Positions 29,003-36,789 of a stretch of 64,000 bases of DNA are shown one piece after another. The stretch spans positions 40,189-104,188 of the forward strand of contig JAQWFW010000020.1 in assembly GCA_029238515.1 (NCBI GenBank), in the 5' to 3' direction. The translations under genes and the position numbers were made by a program. Position 1 is the first letter of the stretch; each line of letters starts with the position of its first letter. Source of the stretch: Flavobacteriaceae bacterium. Its GTDB lineage: Bacteria; Bacteroidota; Bacteroidia; Flavobacteriales; Flavobacteriaceae. The notes below the pieces were generated by a model, which was not told where the DNA came from, did not search any database, and worked only from the letters and a program-made list of their open reading frames with translations.

Positions 29003-29733
29003 CAGTTTGAGTTATATTCTAATAAAAAATTAAGTCCTTCTAATAGAAAATTCGAGTTCGCAAATATGCTAATTTTAAATTGTTTACACAAGAAATTAGC
29101 GTCTCCACCTGTTAAAATCACTGTTAAATCTGGATAATCGGAGCTATAAGAAGAAATCACCCCTTGTATTTCTTGTATTATTCCGTTCACTACCCCACTA
29201 TGAATGGAGGCAGCTGTTGTTGTTCCAATGTATGAAGTCAAATCTAATGGTTCTAATAAAGGAAGTTTGGCTGTGTAGTTGTGCAGGGCTTTGTACCGCA
29301 TTTGCAGTCCAGGTGAAATGGCCCCACCTAAGTACTGTGCTTTTGCAGTAACAAAATCGTATGTAATACACGTTCCTGCATCAACAATTAAGGTGTTTTT
29401 TTTTGGAAATTGTTGTGTTGCGGCGGCCACTAAAGCTAGTCGATCTAAGCCCAATGTTTCAGGGGTTTTGTAGGAGTTTTCAAATGGCATTTTGAACTCT
29501 CGATCTAAAACACTCACTCGCGTATGTTGGGAAATTTCTGCTACAAGTCCATTGGGGAGATCGGTAACAGCGACAATCAGTACTTTAGAAAGCATGGGGA
29601 ATTTACTGAGCAATTTTTGTGCAGTAGTAAGCAATTCTGAGGAACTGGAACGCTTCAAATCCTTCAGTTTATTTTGCTCAAAAACAGCAAGTTTTGCGCT
29701 CGTATTTCCGATGTCGATTATTAAATTCATCAC
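29002..29733 (-). CDS. coaX: Type III pantothenate kinase
   Basis: First committed step of coenzyme A synthesis, pantothenate to 4'-phosphopantothenate, cytoplasmic. 243 residues with the ASKHA phosphate loop LIIDIGNTSAKLAVFE (Asp about 6), the segment PETLGLDRLALVAAA and the adenosine/phosphate motif NTLIVDAGTCITYDFV, then GGAISPGLQMR and VILTGGDA. It heads the minus-strand envelope operon and overlaps the OMP gene by 1 bp. No promoter could be assigned with confidence in the gap to tRNA-Phe, which is transcribed divergently. Confidence 0.95.
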   Translation of the reverse strand: MMNLIIDIGNTSAKLAVFEQNKLKDLKRSSSSELLTTAQKLLSKFPMLSKVLIVAVTDLPNGLVAEISQHTRVSVLDREFKMPFENSYKTPETLGLDRLALVAAATQQFPKKNTLIVDAGTCITYDFVTAKAQYLGGAISPGLQMRYKALHNYTAKLPLLEPLDLTSYIGTTTAASIHSGVVNGIIQEIQGVISSYSSDYPDLTVILTGGDANFLCKQFKISIFANSNFLLEGLNFLLEYNSN

Positions 29734-29779
29734 AATTATTAGGATGTAAATTTACAAAACCATTTTTTTAAAAATTTAC

Positions 29780-29809
29780 TTTGGGAATATTAAAATTGCA
29801 TTATATTTG
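29780..29809 (+). promoter_or_regulatory. Promoter of tRNA-Phe
   Basis: TTTG at 29780-29783, an 18-bp spacer, then TATATTTG at 29802-29809: a near-consensus Bacteroidota promoter. The tRNA begins 17 bp after the -7 box, leaving a short leader. Confidence 0.75.
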
Positions 29810-29825
29810 CATTCGCTATAAGCGG

Positions 29826-29898
<73 letters not shown>

Positions 29899-29903
29899 CA
29901 TTT

Positions 29904-29934
29904 AAACCCTTTAAATCATTGATTTAGAGGGTTT
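29904..29934 (+). terminator. Terminator just inside the element, after tRNA-Phe
   Basis: AAACCCTTTAAATCA pairs with TGATTTAGAGGGTTT (one G-T pair), then a T-rich tail. It lies 5 bp after the tRNA and inside the inserted DNA, so the element seems to supply the terminator that the insertion displaced. Confidence 0.7.
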
Positions 29935-29953
29935 TATCTTTTTATACACCTCC

Positions 29954-30019
29954 TTGTGTAAAGTTTTGTGTAAAGTCATACGGTTCTTTTTTGTATCTTT
30001 GGTACTCATTGTGTAAAGT
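29954..30019 (+). repeat. Three TTGTGTAAAGT direct repeats (arm-type sites, left)
   Basis: Identical 11-mers at 29954-29964, 29966-29976 and 30009-30019. The third ends directly before the ATG of the integrase stump (30020), so recombinase bound here would also block its own start. Similar direct repeats flank the cores of lambda-type integrases as arm sites. Confidence 0.75.
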
Positions 30020-30325
30020 ATGACAATAAATCTTGTACCATTATTTAGAAAGAAAAAGGAACTTTATATACCTGAAGATGAGGTTACTATTCTTGTAAGA
30101 TTATTTGTAGACAACAAAATACTTAATTTATCATCTGGAATAAAAGTTCGGTATGAGAATTGGAATCCCAATTGGAAGAATACAAGGAAAAAGAATCCAA
30201 TTAAAGAAAAAGAACCTAATAACATTGAAAAGAACTTACTTCTAAAAACTAAAGAAAAGGAAATTAAGAAAAATTATAGATTACAATTATCGATATCTCC
30301 ATTTAATCTAAACCAGTTGAATTGA
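30020..30325 (+). pseudogene. Truncated tyrosine recombinase (arm-binding N-terminus only)
   Basis: 101 codons. The N-terminal about 85 residues look like the arm DNA-binding domain of Bacteroidota phage-type integrases: two strands with VTILVRLFVDNKILNLSSGIKVRYENWNPNWKN followed by a basic helix. A SAM-like core-binding domain and the R...HxxR...Y catalytic domain are missing. The last about 15 codons run antisense through the end of the lipoprotein gene, so a deletion joined the two near 30280. The position beside tRNA-Phe supports the call. It is too short to be an active recombinase. Confidence 0.72.
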
Positions 30326-30696
30326 CTATCGTCTCTCCAGGTTATTTTGTTTCCTTCACACTCATAAGTTGGATATTCTTGAGATACATTTCCTACACAA
30401 TTCGTCCTTGTAAATGTATTATCTTCAATCGTATAAGTTTCACAATCTGAATATGGGTCACCATCAAATGATCTCCAAAAAACAACATCACATTCACCAT
30501 CTGGGAGATTAGGACATCCATAACGTTTCATAATACCATTGGATAACTCAATCATTTGGTTAAATGTTGTTCCATTGTAAACTAACCAATTTCCCTCAAT
30601 TTCAATTGAATCATCAATTTCTTCTTGATTTTCAGAAGAACAGAATGTAAAAATTGAAAGACTTAAAACAAATAAAAAATTTGTGAATTTTCTCAT
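30274..30696 (-). CDS. Orphan lipoprotein carried by the element
   Basis: 140 residues from ATG 30696 (MRKFTNFLFVLSLSIFTFCSS), a clear lipoprotein signal with Cys about 19. An in-frame upstream start adds ten residues without the signal pattern. The mature part has WLVYNGTTFNQMIELSNG, six cysteines that could form disulfides, and a last strand NKITWRDDSQFNWFRL, which resembles small lipocalin-like lipoproteins; I cannot name a family. It is probably cargo of the tRNA-Phe element. Its stop lies at the deletion junction with the integrase stump. Confidence 0.7.
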   Translation of the reverse strand: MRKFTNFLFVLSLSIFTFCSSENQEEIDDSIEIEGNWLVYNGTTFNQMIELSNGIMKRYGCPNLPDGECDVVFWRSFDGDPYSDCETYTIEDNTFTRTNCVGNVSQEYPTYECEGNKITWRDDSQFNWFRLNGDIDNCNL

Positions 30697-30795
30697 AATA
30701 TTTAAATGTAAAGAAAAATTACACAAGTTTTGGTAAGTATTCTATGAAAATTGAACTTACTGATATCCAATTTTCTAAATTAGTGGTTCATTTTC

Positions 30796-30816
30796 AGGTA
30801 CCACTCAGGTACCACA
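30796..30816 (+). repeat. Two partial attachment cores in tandem
   Basis: AGGTACCACT at 30796-30805 and AGGTACCACA at 30807-30816 repeat the last bases of tRNA-Phe 11 bp apart. They look like scars of earlier insertions at the same site. Confidence 0.6.
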
Positions 30817-30824
30817 AAATATGA

Positions 30825-30887
30825 ACTTTACACAACAAAATGAATTTTACACACAGTGTAAGGTTAATTGATAAAAACTTTACACAA
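30825..30887 (-). repeat. Inverted arm-type repeats at the right end of the element
   Basis: ACTTTACACAA, the reverse complement of the left-end repeat, at 30825-30835 and 30877-30887. Between them TTACAC-ACA-GTGTAA (30847-30861) is an inverted pair of the same half site. Opposite orientation at the two ends is what integrase arm sites show. Confidence 0.7.
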
Positions 30888-30948
30888 TGTTTAAAGTAAT
30901 TCTATTCGAGTATATGATTATCAATCTATTAACTAAATGGGTATAGTA

Positions 30949-30962
30949 CTGGAGGTACCACA
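30949..30962 (+). repeat. Attachment core copy 2 (right end)
   Basis: CTGGAGGTACCACA, identical to 29887-29900. It marks the right end of the inserted DNA. It is followed directly by a strong terminator and one more arm-like repeat (30990-31000). Confidence 0.8.
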
Positions 30963-30991
30963 AAAAACCCACTCACTCGAGTGGGTTTTTT
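30962..30991. terminator. Strong hairpin terminator after the right core
   Basis: AAAAAACCCACTC-ACTC-GAGTGGGTTTTTT, a 13-bp perfect inverted repeat with A- and T-tracts. It may be the original terminator of tRNA-Phe or the left-end terminator of a second, lost element; it can also stop the convergent tdh transcript. Confidence 0.85.
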
Positions 30992-31017
30992 GTGTAAAGT
31001 AATTGAGCGACTACGTT

Positions 31018-31965
31018 TTATTTAAGACGCAAACACATTTCATCAACCATTGACTCTAAATCGAATTGATGCTGCCATCCCCAATCGTTTTTTGCACAAC
31101 GATCATCAATACTTTCTGGCCAACTGTCGGCAATAGCTTGGCGAAAATCGGGAACGCAAGTCATTTTAAAATTTGGAAAGTGACGCAAAAGTGCATGGTA
31201 TAAAATTTTGGGTGTAAAACTCAATGCAGCCAAATTATATGATGATCTTATTTTAATCTGTTCAGCATCTGCTTCCATCAATGCAACTACCCCTCTTATC
31301 GCGTCGTCCATATACATCATAGGCAATGCGGAATCTTCCGACAGAAAGCACTCAAATGGTTGTTTGGCAACCGCTTTGTGAAAAATATCGACTGCATAGT
31401 CTGTAGTCCCTCCACCTGGAGCAGATTGCCAACTGATGAGCCCAGGAAAACGTAAACTACGCACGTCTATACCGTAATTTTTGTGGTAATAATCACACCA
31501 GCGTTCTCCAGCAAGTTTGGATATTCCGTACACTGTAGTGGGTTCCATGATGGTGTGTTGAGGAACATTAACTTTTGGGGAGGATGGCCCAAAAACTGCA
31601 ATACTTGATGGCCAAAATATTTGTTTTATATGCCCCGCTTTAGCCAAATTCAAAACATGAAACAATGAACTCATGTTCAAATGCCATGCCTTTTCAGGAT
31701 GTTGTTCGGCAGTTGCACTCAACATGGCTGCCATCAAATAGACAACCTCGATATTATGCTTTTTTATAGCTGCCAAAAGTTCATCATAGTTTGTTGCATC
31801 AATATGCTCAAAAGGCCCTGAGGATAATAATTCTGAACTTGGCTTTTTTATATCGCTTGCAATTACAGCAGAAGCACCATAGCGTTGGCGCAAAGAAGAA
31901 GTGAGTACAGATCCAATCTGTCCTGACGCACCAATGATGAAATGTTTTGAGTGTTGCAACATCAA
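31018..31965 (-). CDS. tdh: L-threonine 3-dehydrogenase, SDR type
   Basis: NAD-dependent oxidation of threonine to 2-amino-3-ketobutyrate. 315 residues of the extended short-chain dehydrogenase fold: Rossmann motif HFIIGASGQIGSVL, active-site Ser/Tyr/Lys in FWPSSIAVFG and TTVYGISKLAGERW, and the segment PGGGTTDYAVDIFH characteristic of the threonine dehydrogenase branch (as opposed to UDP-glucose 4-epimerases). Two Met codons open the frame (31965 and 31962). No kbl partner is in the window. It is divergent from the lipoprotein gene at 32086. Confidence 0.9.
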   Translation of the reverse strand: MMLQHSKHFIIGASGQIGSVLTSSLRQRYGASAVIASDIKKPSSELLSSGPFEHIDATNYDELLAAIKKHNIEVVYLMAAMLSATAEQHPEKAWHLNMSSLFHVLNLAKAGHIKQIFWPSSIAVFGPSSPKVNVPQHTIMEPTTVYGISKLAGERWCDYYHKNYGIDVRSLRFPGLISWQSAPGGGTTDYAVDIFHKAVAKQPFECFLSEDSALPMMYMDDAIRGVVALMEADAEQIKIRSSYNLAALSFTPKILYHALLRHFPNFKMTCVPDFRQAIADSWPESIDDRCAKNDWGWQHQFDLESMVDEMCLRLK

Positions 31966-32085
31966 AAAATTTTATGTGGTTGTATCATCAACACTAAAGC
32001 TAAACAATCTAAAAAGAATTGTTTTTTTAGTAAAATATCTATTTTATTACCATCTTTGTTCGGCAGCAATAACTTCAGCATAGAC

Positions 32086-32619
32086 ATGACTTTACAACAT
32101 ACCAAATGTAACATTTTTTTTGTAATCGGATGTTTATCTCTGATGTCACTCCTGTGTTGTAAGTCCAACGAAAAAAATACATCAAACATTGAATTGAGTA
32201 CAGATTCCGAATCAATTATTACAGAAAATAAACCTCGAGATCAACGGCTAAATACAATGGAAATTGATGACAGTGCATTGAGTGAATTGGATTTATGGAC
32301 TGCCTTTTTTGTGCTACAAAAAGAAGTTTTAAAATTGGAAGAGAACAAACCCAACGCATTCCAAGGGAGTGAGCGCAACATTAGGGGATACTTCAAAGAC
32401 TTGAGTCTAAATATTCCTGAAGTCTTTAATACCAATCCTATTTGGGCACGCCTAAAAGTTTTGGAAACTGGAGTTTACCTCTACAACGAATATACAAACG
32501 CCCAAGCAACGCCAGAGCTTGTAACAACTGCGCGCAATACGGTTTTAATTGCTTACTACAATATTGTACGTCAAATCAATAAAACACACGAAAAGCAAAC
32601 ACAAACTATAAAGGAATAA
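32086..32619 (+). CDS. Hypothetical lipoprotein (177 aa)
   Basis: Not recognised. ATG 32086 opens a lipoprotein signal MTLQHTKCNIFFVIGCLSLMSLLCCKS (lipobox LLCC); the frame is open upstream to 31951 but that part overlaps tdh and has no signal. The mature protein has an acidic Ser/Thr-rich linker (about 28-60) and then a mostly helical domain with LDLWTAFFVLQKEVLKLEE and ARLKVLETGVYLYNEYTNA. It is followed by 113 bp before the M13 peptidase gene, in the same direction. Confidence 0.75.
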   Translation: MTLQHTKCNIFFVIGCLSLMSLLCCKSNEKNTSNIELSTDSESIITENKPRDQRLNTMEIDDSALSELDLWTAFFVLQKEVLKLEENKPNAFQGSERNIRGYFKDLSLNIPEVFNTNPIWARLKVLETGVYLYNEYTNAQATPELVTTARNTVLIAYYNIVRQINKTHEKQTQTIKE

Positions 32620-32732
32620 CACTTTTTTGTGCTTTTTGGAAGTTTTATTGTTAATTTATTTGTCAATTTGTAACAAACTACACCCTTTAATCGTTACATT
32701 TAAGAACTAATCTATTACAAATCATTAATCTT

Positions 32733-34787
32733 ATGAATTTCAAACAAAAAATCTTCTTAGCAACACTCGGATTTTTTAGTGTCATCGCTTGTAAAAATGA
32801 TGCTAAAAAAACCGCTGAACTTGAAAAAATTCCTGGAATTATTTTGGAAAACATGGATACGAGCGTAAATCCAAAAGATAATTTTTACGACTACGTTAAC
32901 GGCAATTGGGTAAAAACCAATACTATTCCAGATGACGAATCGCGGTGGGGCGGTTTTAGTGTATTGAGAAAATCAACACGAAAAGATGTTTTAGACATAA
33001 TTAAAACATCTAAAGAACTTGGTACTTATGCCGAAGGCAGTGATCAAAAAAAGGCCCTTTTAGTGTTTGAATCAGAACTTGATACAATCGCAAGAAATGA
33101 AGCAGGAATAACCCCTATTCAACCGCTTTTAAAAGCTATTTCTAGTATACAGAACATTGGTGATCTTCAAGAGGTTTATGCCAAAACTGTGGGGGTATCT
33201 GCACCTTTTGCAGGAATTGGAGCCAATGCTGACCTAAACGATAGTAGCATGAACACAACATGGGTGTACCCAGGTGGTTTGGGGTTACAGCGCGACTACT
33301 ATATCGATCAGGACGACAAAACAAAAGAAATCAGACAGCAATATGTAGATCATGTTGCTCGTATGTTTGGCTTTATAAACTACAGCAAAGACGATGCACG
33401 ATCAGCAGCCAAGAAAGTTTTGGCACTCGAAACTGCACTTGCTACTCCGCGACTGGATAAAGTAGAAAGTCGAGATGTACGGAATTTCAACAATCCAAAA
33501 AGCATCGAAGAACTAAGTGCGATTACACCAGCCATCGATTGGAACAAATTTATGACAGACATGGGTGTTTCTGAAGTTCCAGAACAAGTGTTGGTCATGC
33601 AACCAAAATATATGGCTGAGTTGGATTCATTCTTGAATACAACAAACACCGAAGACCTAAAAACACTGATGACATGGAGCACACTCGACAACGCCGCCAG
33701 TTATCTCAGCACAGAAATTGAAAAGGCAAACTGGGAGTTTTACAGCAAAACTCTTCGAGGAGCAAAAACTCAACGTCCTGCCGAAGAACGCGCACTAGGA
33801 ACAGTGAGCAATACCGTTGGTGAAGCCATTGGAAAACTATATGTTGAAGCCAAATTCCCTCCGGAAGCAAAAGCAAAAGCCGAAAAAATGATTGCAAACG
33901 TCATCAAGGCCTTTCAAATACGCATCGAGAAATTAGATTGGATGGGCGAAGAAACCAAAGCTAAGGCCATCGAAAAACTTGATAAATTTACGGTAAAAAT
34001 TGCCTATCCAGATGAATGGGAAGATTACTCTGAGCTTAATGTCAAAGAAGGAAATTCTTATGCAGAAAACATGTTAGCCGTTTCTGAATGGAGTCTCAAA
34101 GACAACCTTTCTAGAATTGGAAAACCCGTCGATAAATCAGAATGGGGTATGCCTCCTCAAACGGTAAATGCCTATTTCAATCCGCTGAACAACGAAATTG
34201 TTTTCCCAGCCGCAATTTTGCAACCACCGTTCTACAACTACACAGCCGATGAAGCCGTAAACTATGGGGGAATTGGTGCTGTAATTGGTCACGAAATCTC
34301 ACATGCTTTTGACGATTCAGGGGCCCGTTTTGATGGAGACGGAAATGTAAATAACTGGTGGACAGACCAAGATTTAAAAGAATTTGAAAAACGCGGTAAA
34401 GCATTGGCTGATCAGTACAGCAAAATCGAAGTTCTTGATGACGTTTTTATCAATGGAGAGTTTACCCTTGGAGAAAACATTGGAGACCTTGGTGGTGTCC
34501 TTGGTGCTTATGATGGATTGCAATTGTTTTTTGAAGAAAATGGACGACCAGATCCTATTGATGGATTTACCGCAGAACAGCGCTTTTTCATGTCTTGGGC
34601 TACGGTTTGGCGTACACTCACACGCGATGACGCACTGAGAACACAAATCAAAACCGACCCACACTCCCCAGGAATTTACAGGGCCATACAACCCCTTAAA
34701 AATATTGATGCATTTTATGAAGCATTTGATATAAAAGAAGGCGACGGTATGTATCTTGAACCCGAAGAGCGTGTACGCATATGGTAA
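32733..34787 (+). CDS. M13 family metallopeptidase (neprilysin/PepO-like)
   Basis: Zinc endopeptidase for peptides, 684 residues, anchored as a lipoprotein (MNFKQKIFLATLGFFSVIAC). The zinc motif VIGHEISHAFDDSGARFD has HExxH at His520-His524; the third ligand is in GENIGDLGG (about 580). NAYFNPLNNEIVFPAAILQPPF and the C-terminal W-containing end (ERVRIW, a form of the CxxW-like terminus) are family features. N-terminal part DTSVNPKDNFYDYVNGNWVK is typical. It ends at a hairpin terminator. Confidence 0.96.
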   Translation: MNFKQKIFLATLGFFSVIACKNDAKKTAELEKIPGIILENMDTSVNPKDNFYDYVNGNWVKTNTIPDDESRWGGFSVLRKSTRKDVLDIIKTSKELGTYAEGSDQKKALLVFESELDTIARNEAGITPIQPLLKAISSIQNIGDLQEVYAKTVGVSAPFAGIGANADLNDSSMNTTWVYPGGLGLQRDYYIDQDDKTKEIRQQYVDHVARMFGFINYSKDDARSAAKKVLALETALATPRLDKVESRDVRNFNNPKSIEELSAITPAIDWNKFMTDMGVSEVPEQVLVMQPKYMAELDSFLNTTNTEDLKTLMTWSTLDNAASYLSTEIEKANWEFYSKTLRGAKTQRPAEERALGTVSNTVGEAIGKLYVEAKFPPEAKAKAEKMIANVIKAFQIRIEKLDWMGEETKAKAIEKLDKFTVKIAYPDEWEDYSELNVKEGNSYAENMLAVSEWSLKDNLSRIGKPVDKSEWGMPPQTVNAYFNPLNNEIVFPAAILQPPFYNYTADEAVNYGGIGAVIGHEISHAFDDSGARFDGDGNVNNWWTDQDLKEFEKRGKALADQYSKIEVLDDVFINGEFTLGENIGDLGGVLGAYDGLQLFFEENGRPDPIDGFTAEQRFFMSWATVWRTLTRDDALRTQIKTDPHSPGIYRAIQPLKNIDAFYEAFDIKEGDGMYLEPEERVRIW

Positions 34788-34807
34788 ATTAATAAAAGAA
34801 CAATACA

Positions 34808-34838
34808 AAAAAGCCACAACAAAGTTGTGGCTTTTTTT
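34808..34838. terminator. Terminator after the M13 peptidase gene
   Basis: AAAAAGCCACAAC-AAA-GTTGTGGCTTTTTTT: 13-bp stem with T-tract, between convergent genes, usable on both strands. Confidence 0.88.
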
Positions 34839-34859
34839 ATATAAGATTTTGTAGTAGTA

Positions 34860-35561
34860 TTAGTTGTCTTGTGCTGTTTTCTGATTTGAAATGGCCGTTT
34901 TTGCTAAGGTTGCTAGATTAAATTCTGGCGCCAAAGCCAAGGCTTCGTCCAAAATAGCAATAGCAGCATCGTGGTTTGTTTCAGGGTTTTCTTGGTATTT
35001 TACAATAGATTTTAGATATAAAAAACCAGCTTTAATGGGCACTTGATAAGGTGTTTGTGTTTCATAGTAGGGCTTCATCATCTCATCAGTACTGTTGGCA
35101 ATACCATAAGTGATGTTTAGATTTGCACCTGTCAAATCATTCGTTTGAATTTTAAGATCGGCCAATTCGTATGCCAAACCTACATTCGGTTTTCGCTGAA
35201 ACAACAATTCGTAATGTTTCAAAGCACGCACTGGTTCATTCAACGATTTCAAACTGACCGCTTTGACCTCCACTGCCATATCTGTATCTGATTCTTGCTT
35301 TTGAATTCCCAAAATATTGAGCGCTTGCATATACTGCCCTTGATTCATGTACAAAGCCGCCAAAGTGTCTTGTCGTGCAATATTGGGCTCCAACACCAAC
35401 AAGTGTGTCATGGCATTGATAATGCCTTGAACATCACCTTGCTTCTGCATTTGAGCATAATAAGATTTGTAATGTTCTAATAACGCTGTATTGGTCTGAG
35501 CAAAACTAAACTGAGTTGTTAAACTCATGAATAAAAGAAGTACAATGTATTTAGATTTCAT
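34860..35561 (-). CDS. Exported TPR-like protein
   Basis: 233 residues with a signal peptide (MKSKYIVLLLFMSLTTQFSFAQ). Helical repeat pattern of the tetratricopeptide type: QGIINAMTHLLVLEP, DTLAALYMNQGQYMQALNILG, EPVRALKHYELLFQRKPNVGLAYELADL, AAIAILDEALALAPEFNLATLAK. Probably a periplasmic protein-binding scaffold; no specific role seen. It stands alone: a hairpin terminator (35618) and a phased-repeat element lie upstream. Confidence 0.82.
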   Translation of the reverse strand: MKSKYIVLLLFMSLTTQFSFAQTNTALLEHYKSYYAQMQKQGDVQGIINAMTHLLVLEPNIARQDTLAALYMNQGQYMQALNILGIQKQESDTDMAVEVKAVSLKSLNEPVRALKHYELLFQRKPNVGLAYELADLKIQTNDLTGANLNITYGIANSTDEMMKPYYETQTPYQVPIKAGFLYLKSIVKYQENPETNHDAAIAILDEALALAPEFNLATLAKTAISNQKTAQDN

Positions 35562-35617
35562 AAGGATGTATTTTTAATGGTTCAAATGTAATTGATTTTT
35601 TTTAATGTGGTAATGAA

Positions 35618-35645
35618 AAAAAGCATCCTAGAACGGATGCTTTTT
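35618..35645. terminator. Hairpin terminator upstream of the TPR gene
   Basis: AAAAAGCATCC-TAGAAC-GGATGCTTTTT, 11-bp perfect stem. On the minus strand it would end transcripts coming from the Zn-ribbon gene or from the repeat element. Confidence 0.75.
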
Positions 35646-35733
35646 CAAATTAACCAATTTAACTTTTAAAAAAATGTGTAAAATAAATTACAATGTAAAA
35701 ATACAAGCAAGTCCCAGTACTTGCAAGCGTCAT

Positions 35734-35870
35734 GTAATAAATGGCCAATTGACGTAATAAGTGGCCATTTGATGTAATAAGTGGGAAAAAATGGGCAAAA
35801 AAATGATGCAAAAAAGTGGCCTTTTCAGTCCTATGGCATGAAAAAAAGGGCGAAAATGTCAATTTTAGGA
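35734..35870 (+). repeat. Phased-repeat element, copy 1
   Basis: Three GTAATAA(A/G)TGG units start at 35734, 35754 and 35774 (20-bp steps), and GTCAATTTTAGGA follows at 35858-35870. A second copy with the same order and almost the same distances is at 43106-43245. No gene is seen in the gap 35562-35890 apart from this and the terminator; the 67-codon frame across it looks like chance. Confidence 0.75.
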
Positions 35871-35890
35871 GTCAAAATCAACGCCAAAAC

Positions 35891-36241
35891 TCAATCACGC
35901 TTTACCAAAGCAAAGAAATCATTCTCGAGGGGCAAGTATCCTTGGTCATACACAAAATAATAGGTGTTCCCCGTTTTGGTGGTATAAATGCTCGTAAAAT
36001 AATTGAAATCGAAACCCAATGCGATGAGCTGAGCTCTTGTTTTTTTTGTTTTTTGATCGGGATTCAATTGCTCTAAAATGCGCCAATTTTTACGTAATCG
36101 GTTATTGATGTTACGCATCAAATTCTTTTGATCCTTGTTCATGCGGTTGTTGTAGGTATTGCGGCAGCCATCACTGCAAAACTTCTTGTCGGTGCGGCCT
36201 ATTATTTTTTCTCCGCACTCAGGACATTGTTTGGAACTCAT
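35891..36241 (-). CDS. Zn-ribbon protein (DUF2116-like)
   Basis: 116 residues from ATG 36241 (MSSKQCPECGEKIIGRTDKKFCSDGC); an in-frame upstream start would add 27 residues lacking any pattern. The CPECG-x12-CSDGC four-cysteine knuckle followed by RNTYNNRMN matches small flavobacterial zinc-ribbon proteins of the DUF2116 type. The rest is a basic helix (MRNINNRLRKNWRILEQLNP) and a mixed domain ending ENDFFALVKRD. A nucleic-acid-binding role is plausible from the ribbon and basic helix but not shown. It is divergent from the ssb gene across 168 bp. Confidence 0.8.
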   Translation of the reverse strand: MSSKQCPECGEKIIGRTDKKFCSDGCRNTYNNRMNKDQKNLMRNINNRLRKNWRILEQLNPDQKTKKTRAQLIALGFDFNYFTSIYTTKTGNTYYFVYDQGYLPLENDFFALVKRD

Positions 36242-36409
36242 AATTGGTTTATTTTTTTGTAAAACTACAAAATATTCAATTACAAACGACAACAAACGAT
36301 TACAAATGAAAGTAAACAACAAACTACCGACTAAGAAGACTCACGGCTTGTATGTTTGTGGTGTCGAAAAGTTCGATGGCATAACTGTTAAACATTAAAA
36401 ACAAAAATT

Positions 36410-36736
36410 ATGAACACACTAAGAAACAAAGTACAGTTAATTGGAAACTTGGGGAACGACCCAGAAATTATCACGCTAGATAGCGGAAAAAAATTGGCCA
36501 AATTTTCATTGGCTACAAATGAACATTACAAAGACAAAGACGGTCAAAAAAAGACCAAAACAGATTGGCACAATGTAGTGGCGTGGAACAAAACTGCTGA
36601 GCTTATTGAGCAATATGTTTCCAAAGGGAAAGAAATTGCCATTGAGGGCAAACTCAGTACACGAAGCTACGAGGATAAAGAGGGCCAAAAGCGCTACACC
36701 ACAGAAGTTGTAGTCAATGAGCTCCTGATGCTCTAA
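36410..36736 (+). CDS. ssb: Single-stranded DNA-binding protein, short form
   Basis: 108-residue OB-fold protein: MNTLRNKVQLIGNLGNDPEI, KLAKFSLATNEHYKDKDGQKK, TDWHNVVAWNKTAELIEQYVSKGKEIAIEGKLSTRSYEDKEGQKRYTTEVVV. It ends right after the OB fold (NELLML) and lacks the acidic DDDIPF-type C-terminal tip by which the main SSB recruits partner proteins. A second, full-length ssb elsewhere in the genome is therefore likely. A hairpin terminator follows. Confidence 0.93.
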   Translation: MNTLRNKVQLIGNLGNDPEIITLDSGKKLAKFSLATNEHYKDKDGQKKTKTDWHNVVAWNKTAELIEQYVSKGKEIAIEGKLSTRSYEDKEGQKRYTTEVVVNELLML

Positions 36737-36760
36737 TTTCAAGCAGAAATAATTTATTTC

Positions 36761-36789
36761 AAAAAGCCCACTTCCCGTGGGTTTTTTTT
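36761..36789. terminator. Terminator between ssb and the LacI gene
   Basis: AAAAAGCCCAC-TTCC-CGTGGGTTTTTTTT hairpin with A- and T-tracts between two convergent genes. Confidence 0.8.

Larger units (their letters stand above)
29901..30948 (+). mobile_element. Remnant of an integrative element in tRNA-Phe
   Basis: About 1.05 kb between two 14-bp copies of the tRNA-Phe 3' end. It holds a replacement terminator, short TTGTGTAAAGT repeats at both ends (arm-site-like), the N-terminal stump of a tyrosine recombinase reading inward, one orphan lipoprotein gene, and two more partial core copies. It is visibly richer in A+T than the flanking genes. Most of the element, including the recombinase catalytic domain, is gone. 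This is the classic layout of a tRNA-targeting island after internal deletion. Confidence 0.8.

Noticed and set aside
35659..35862. 67-codon frame on the minus strand over the phased repeats
   Set aside because: It runs through the repeat units, which explain its openness; Phe/His/Tyr-rich product without any domain, no tight neighbour.
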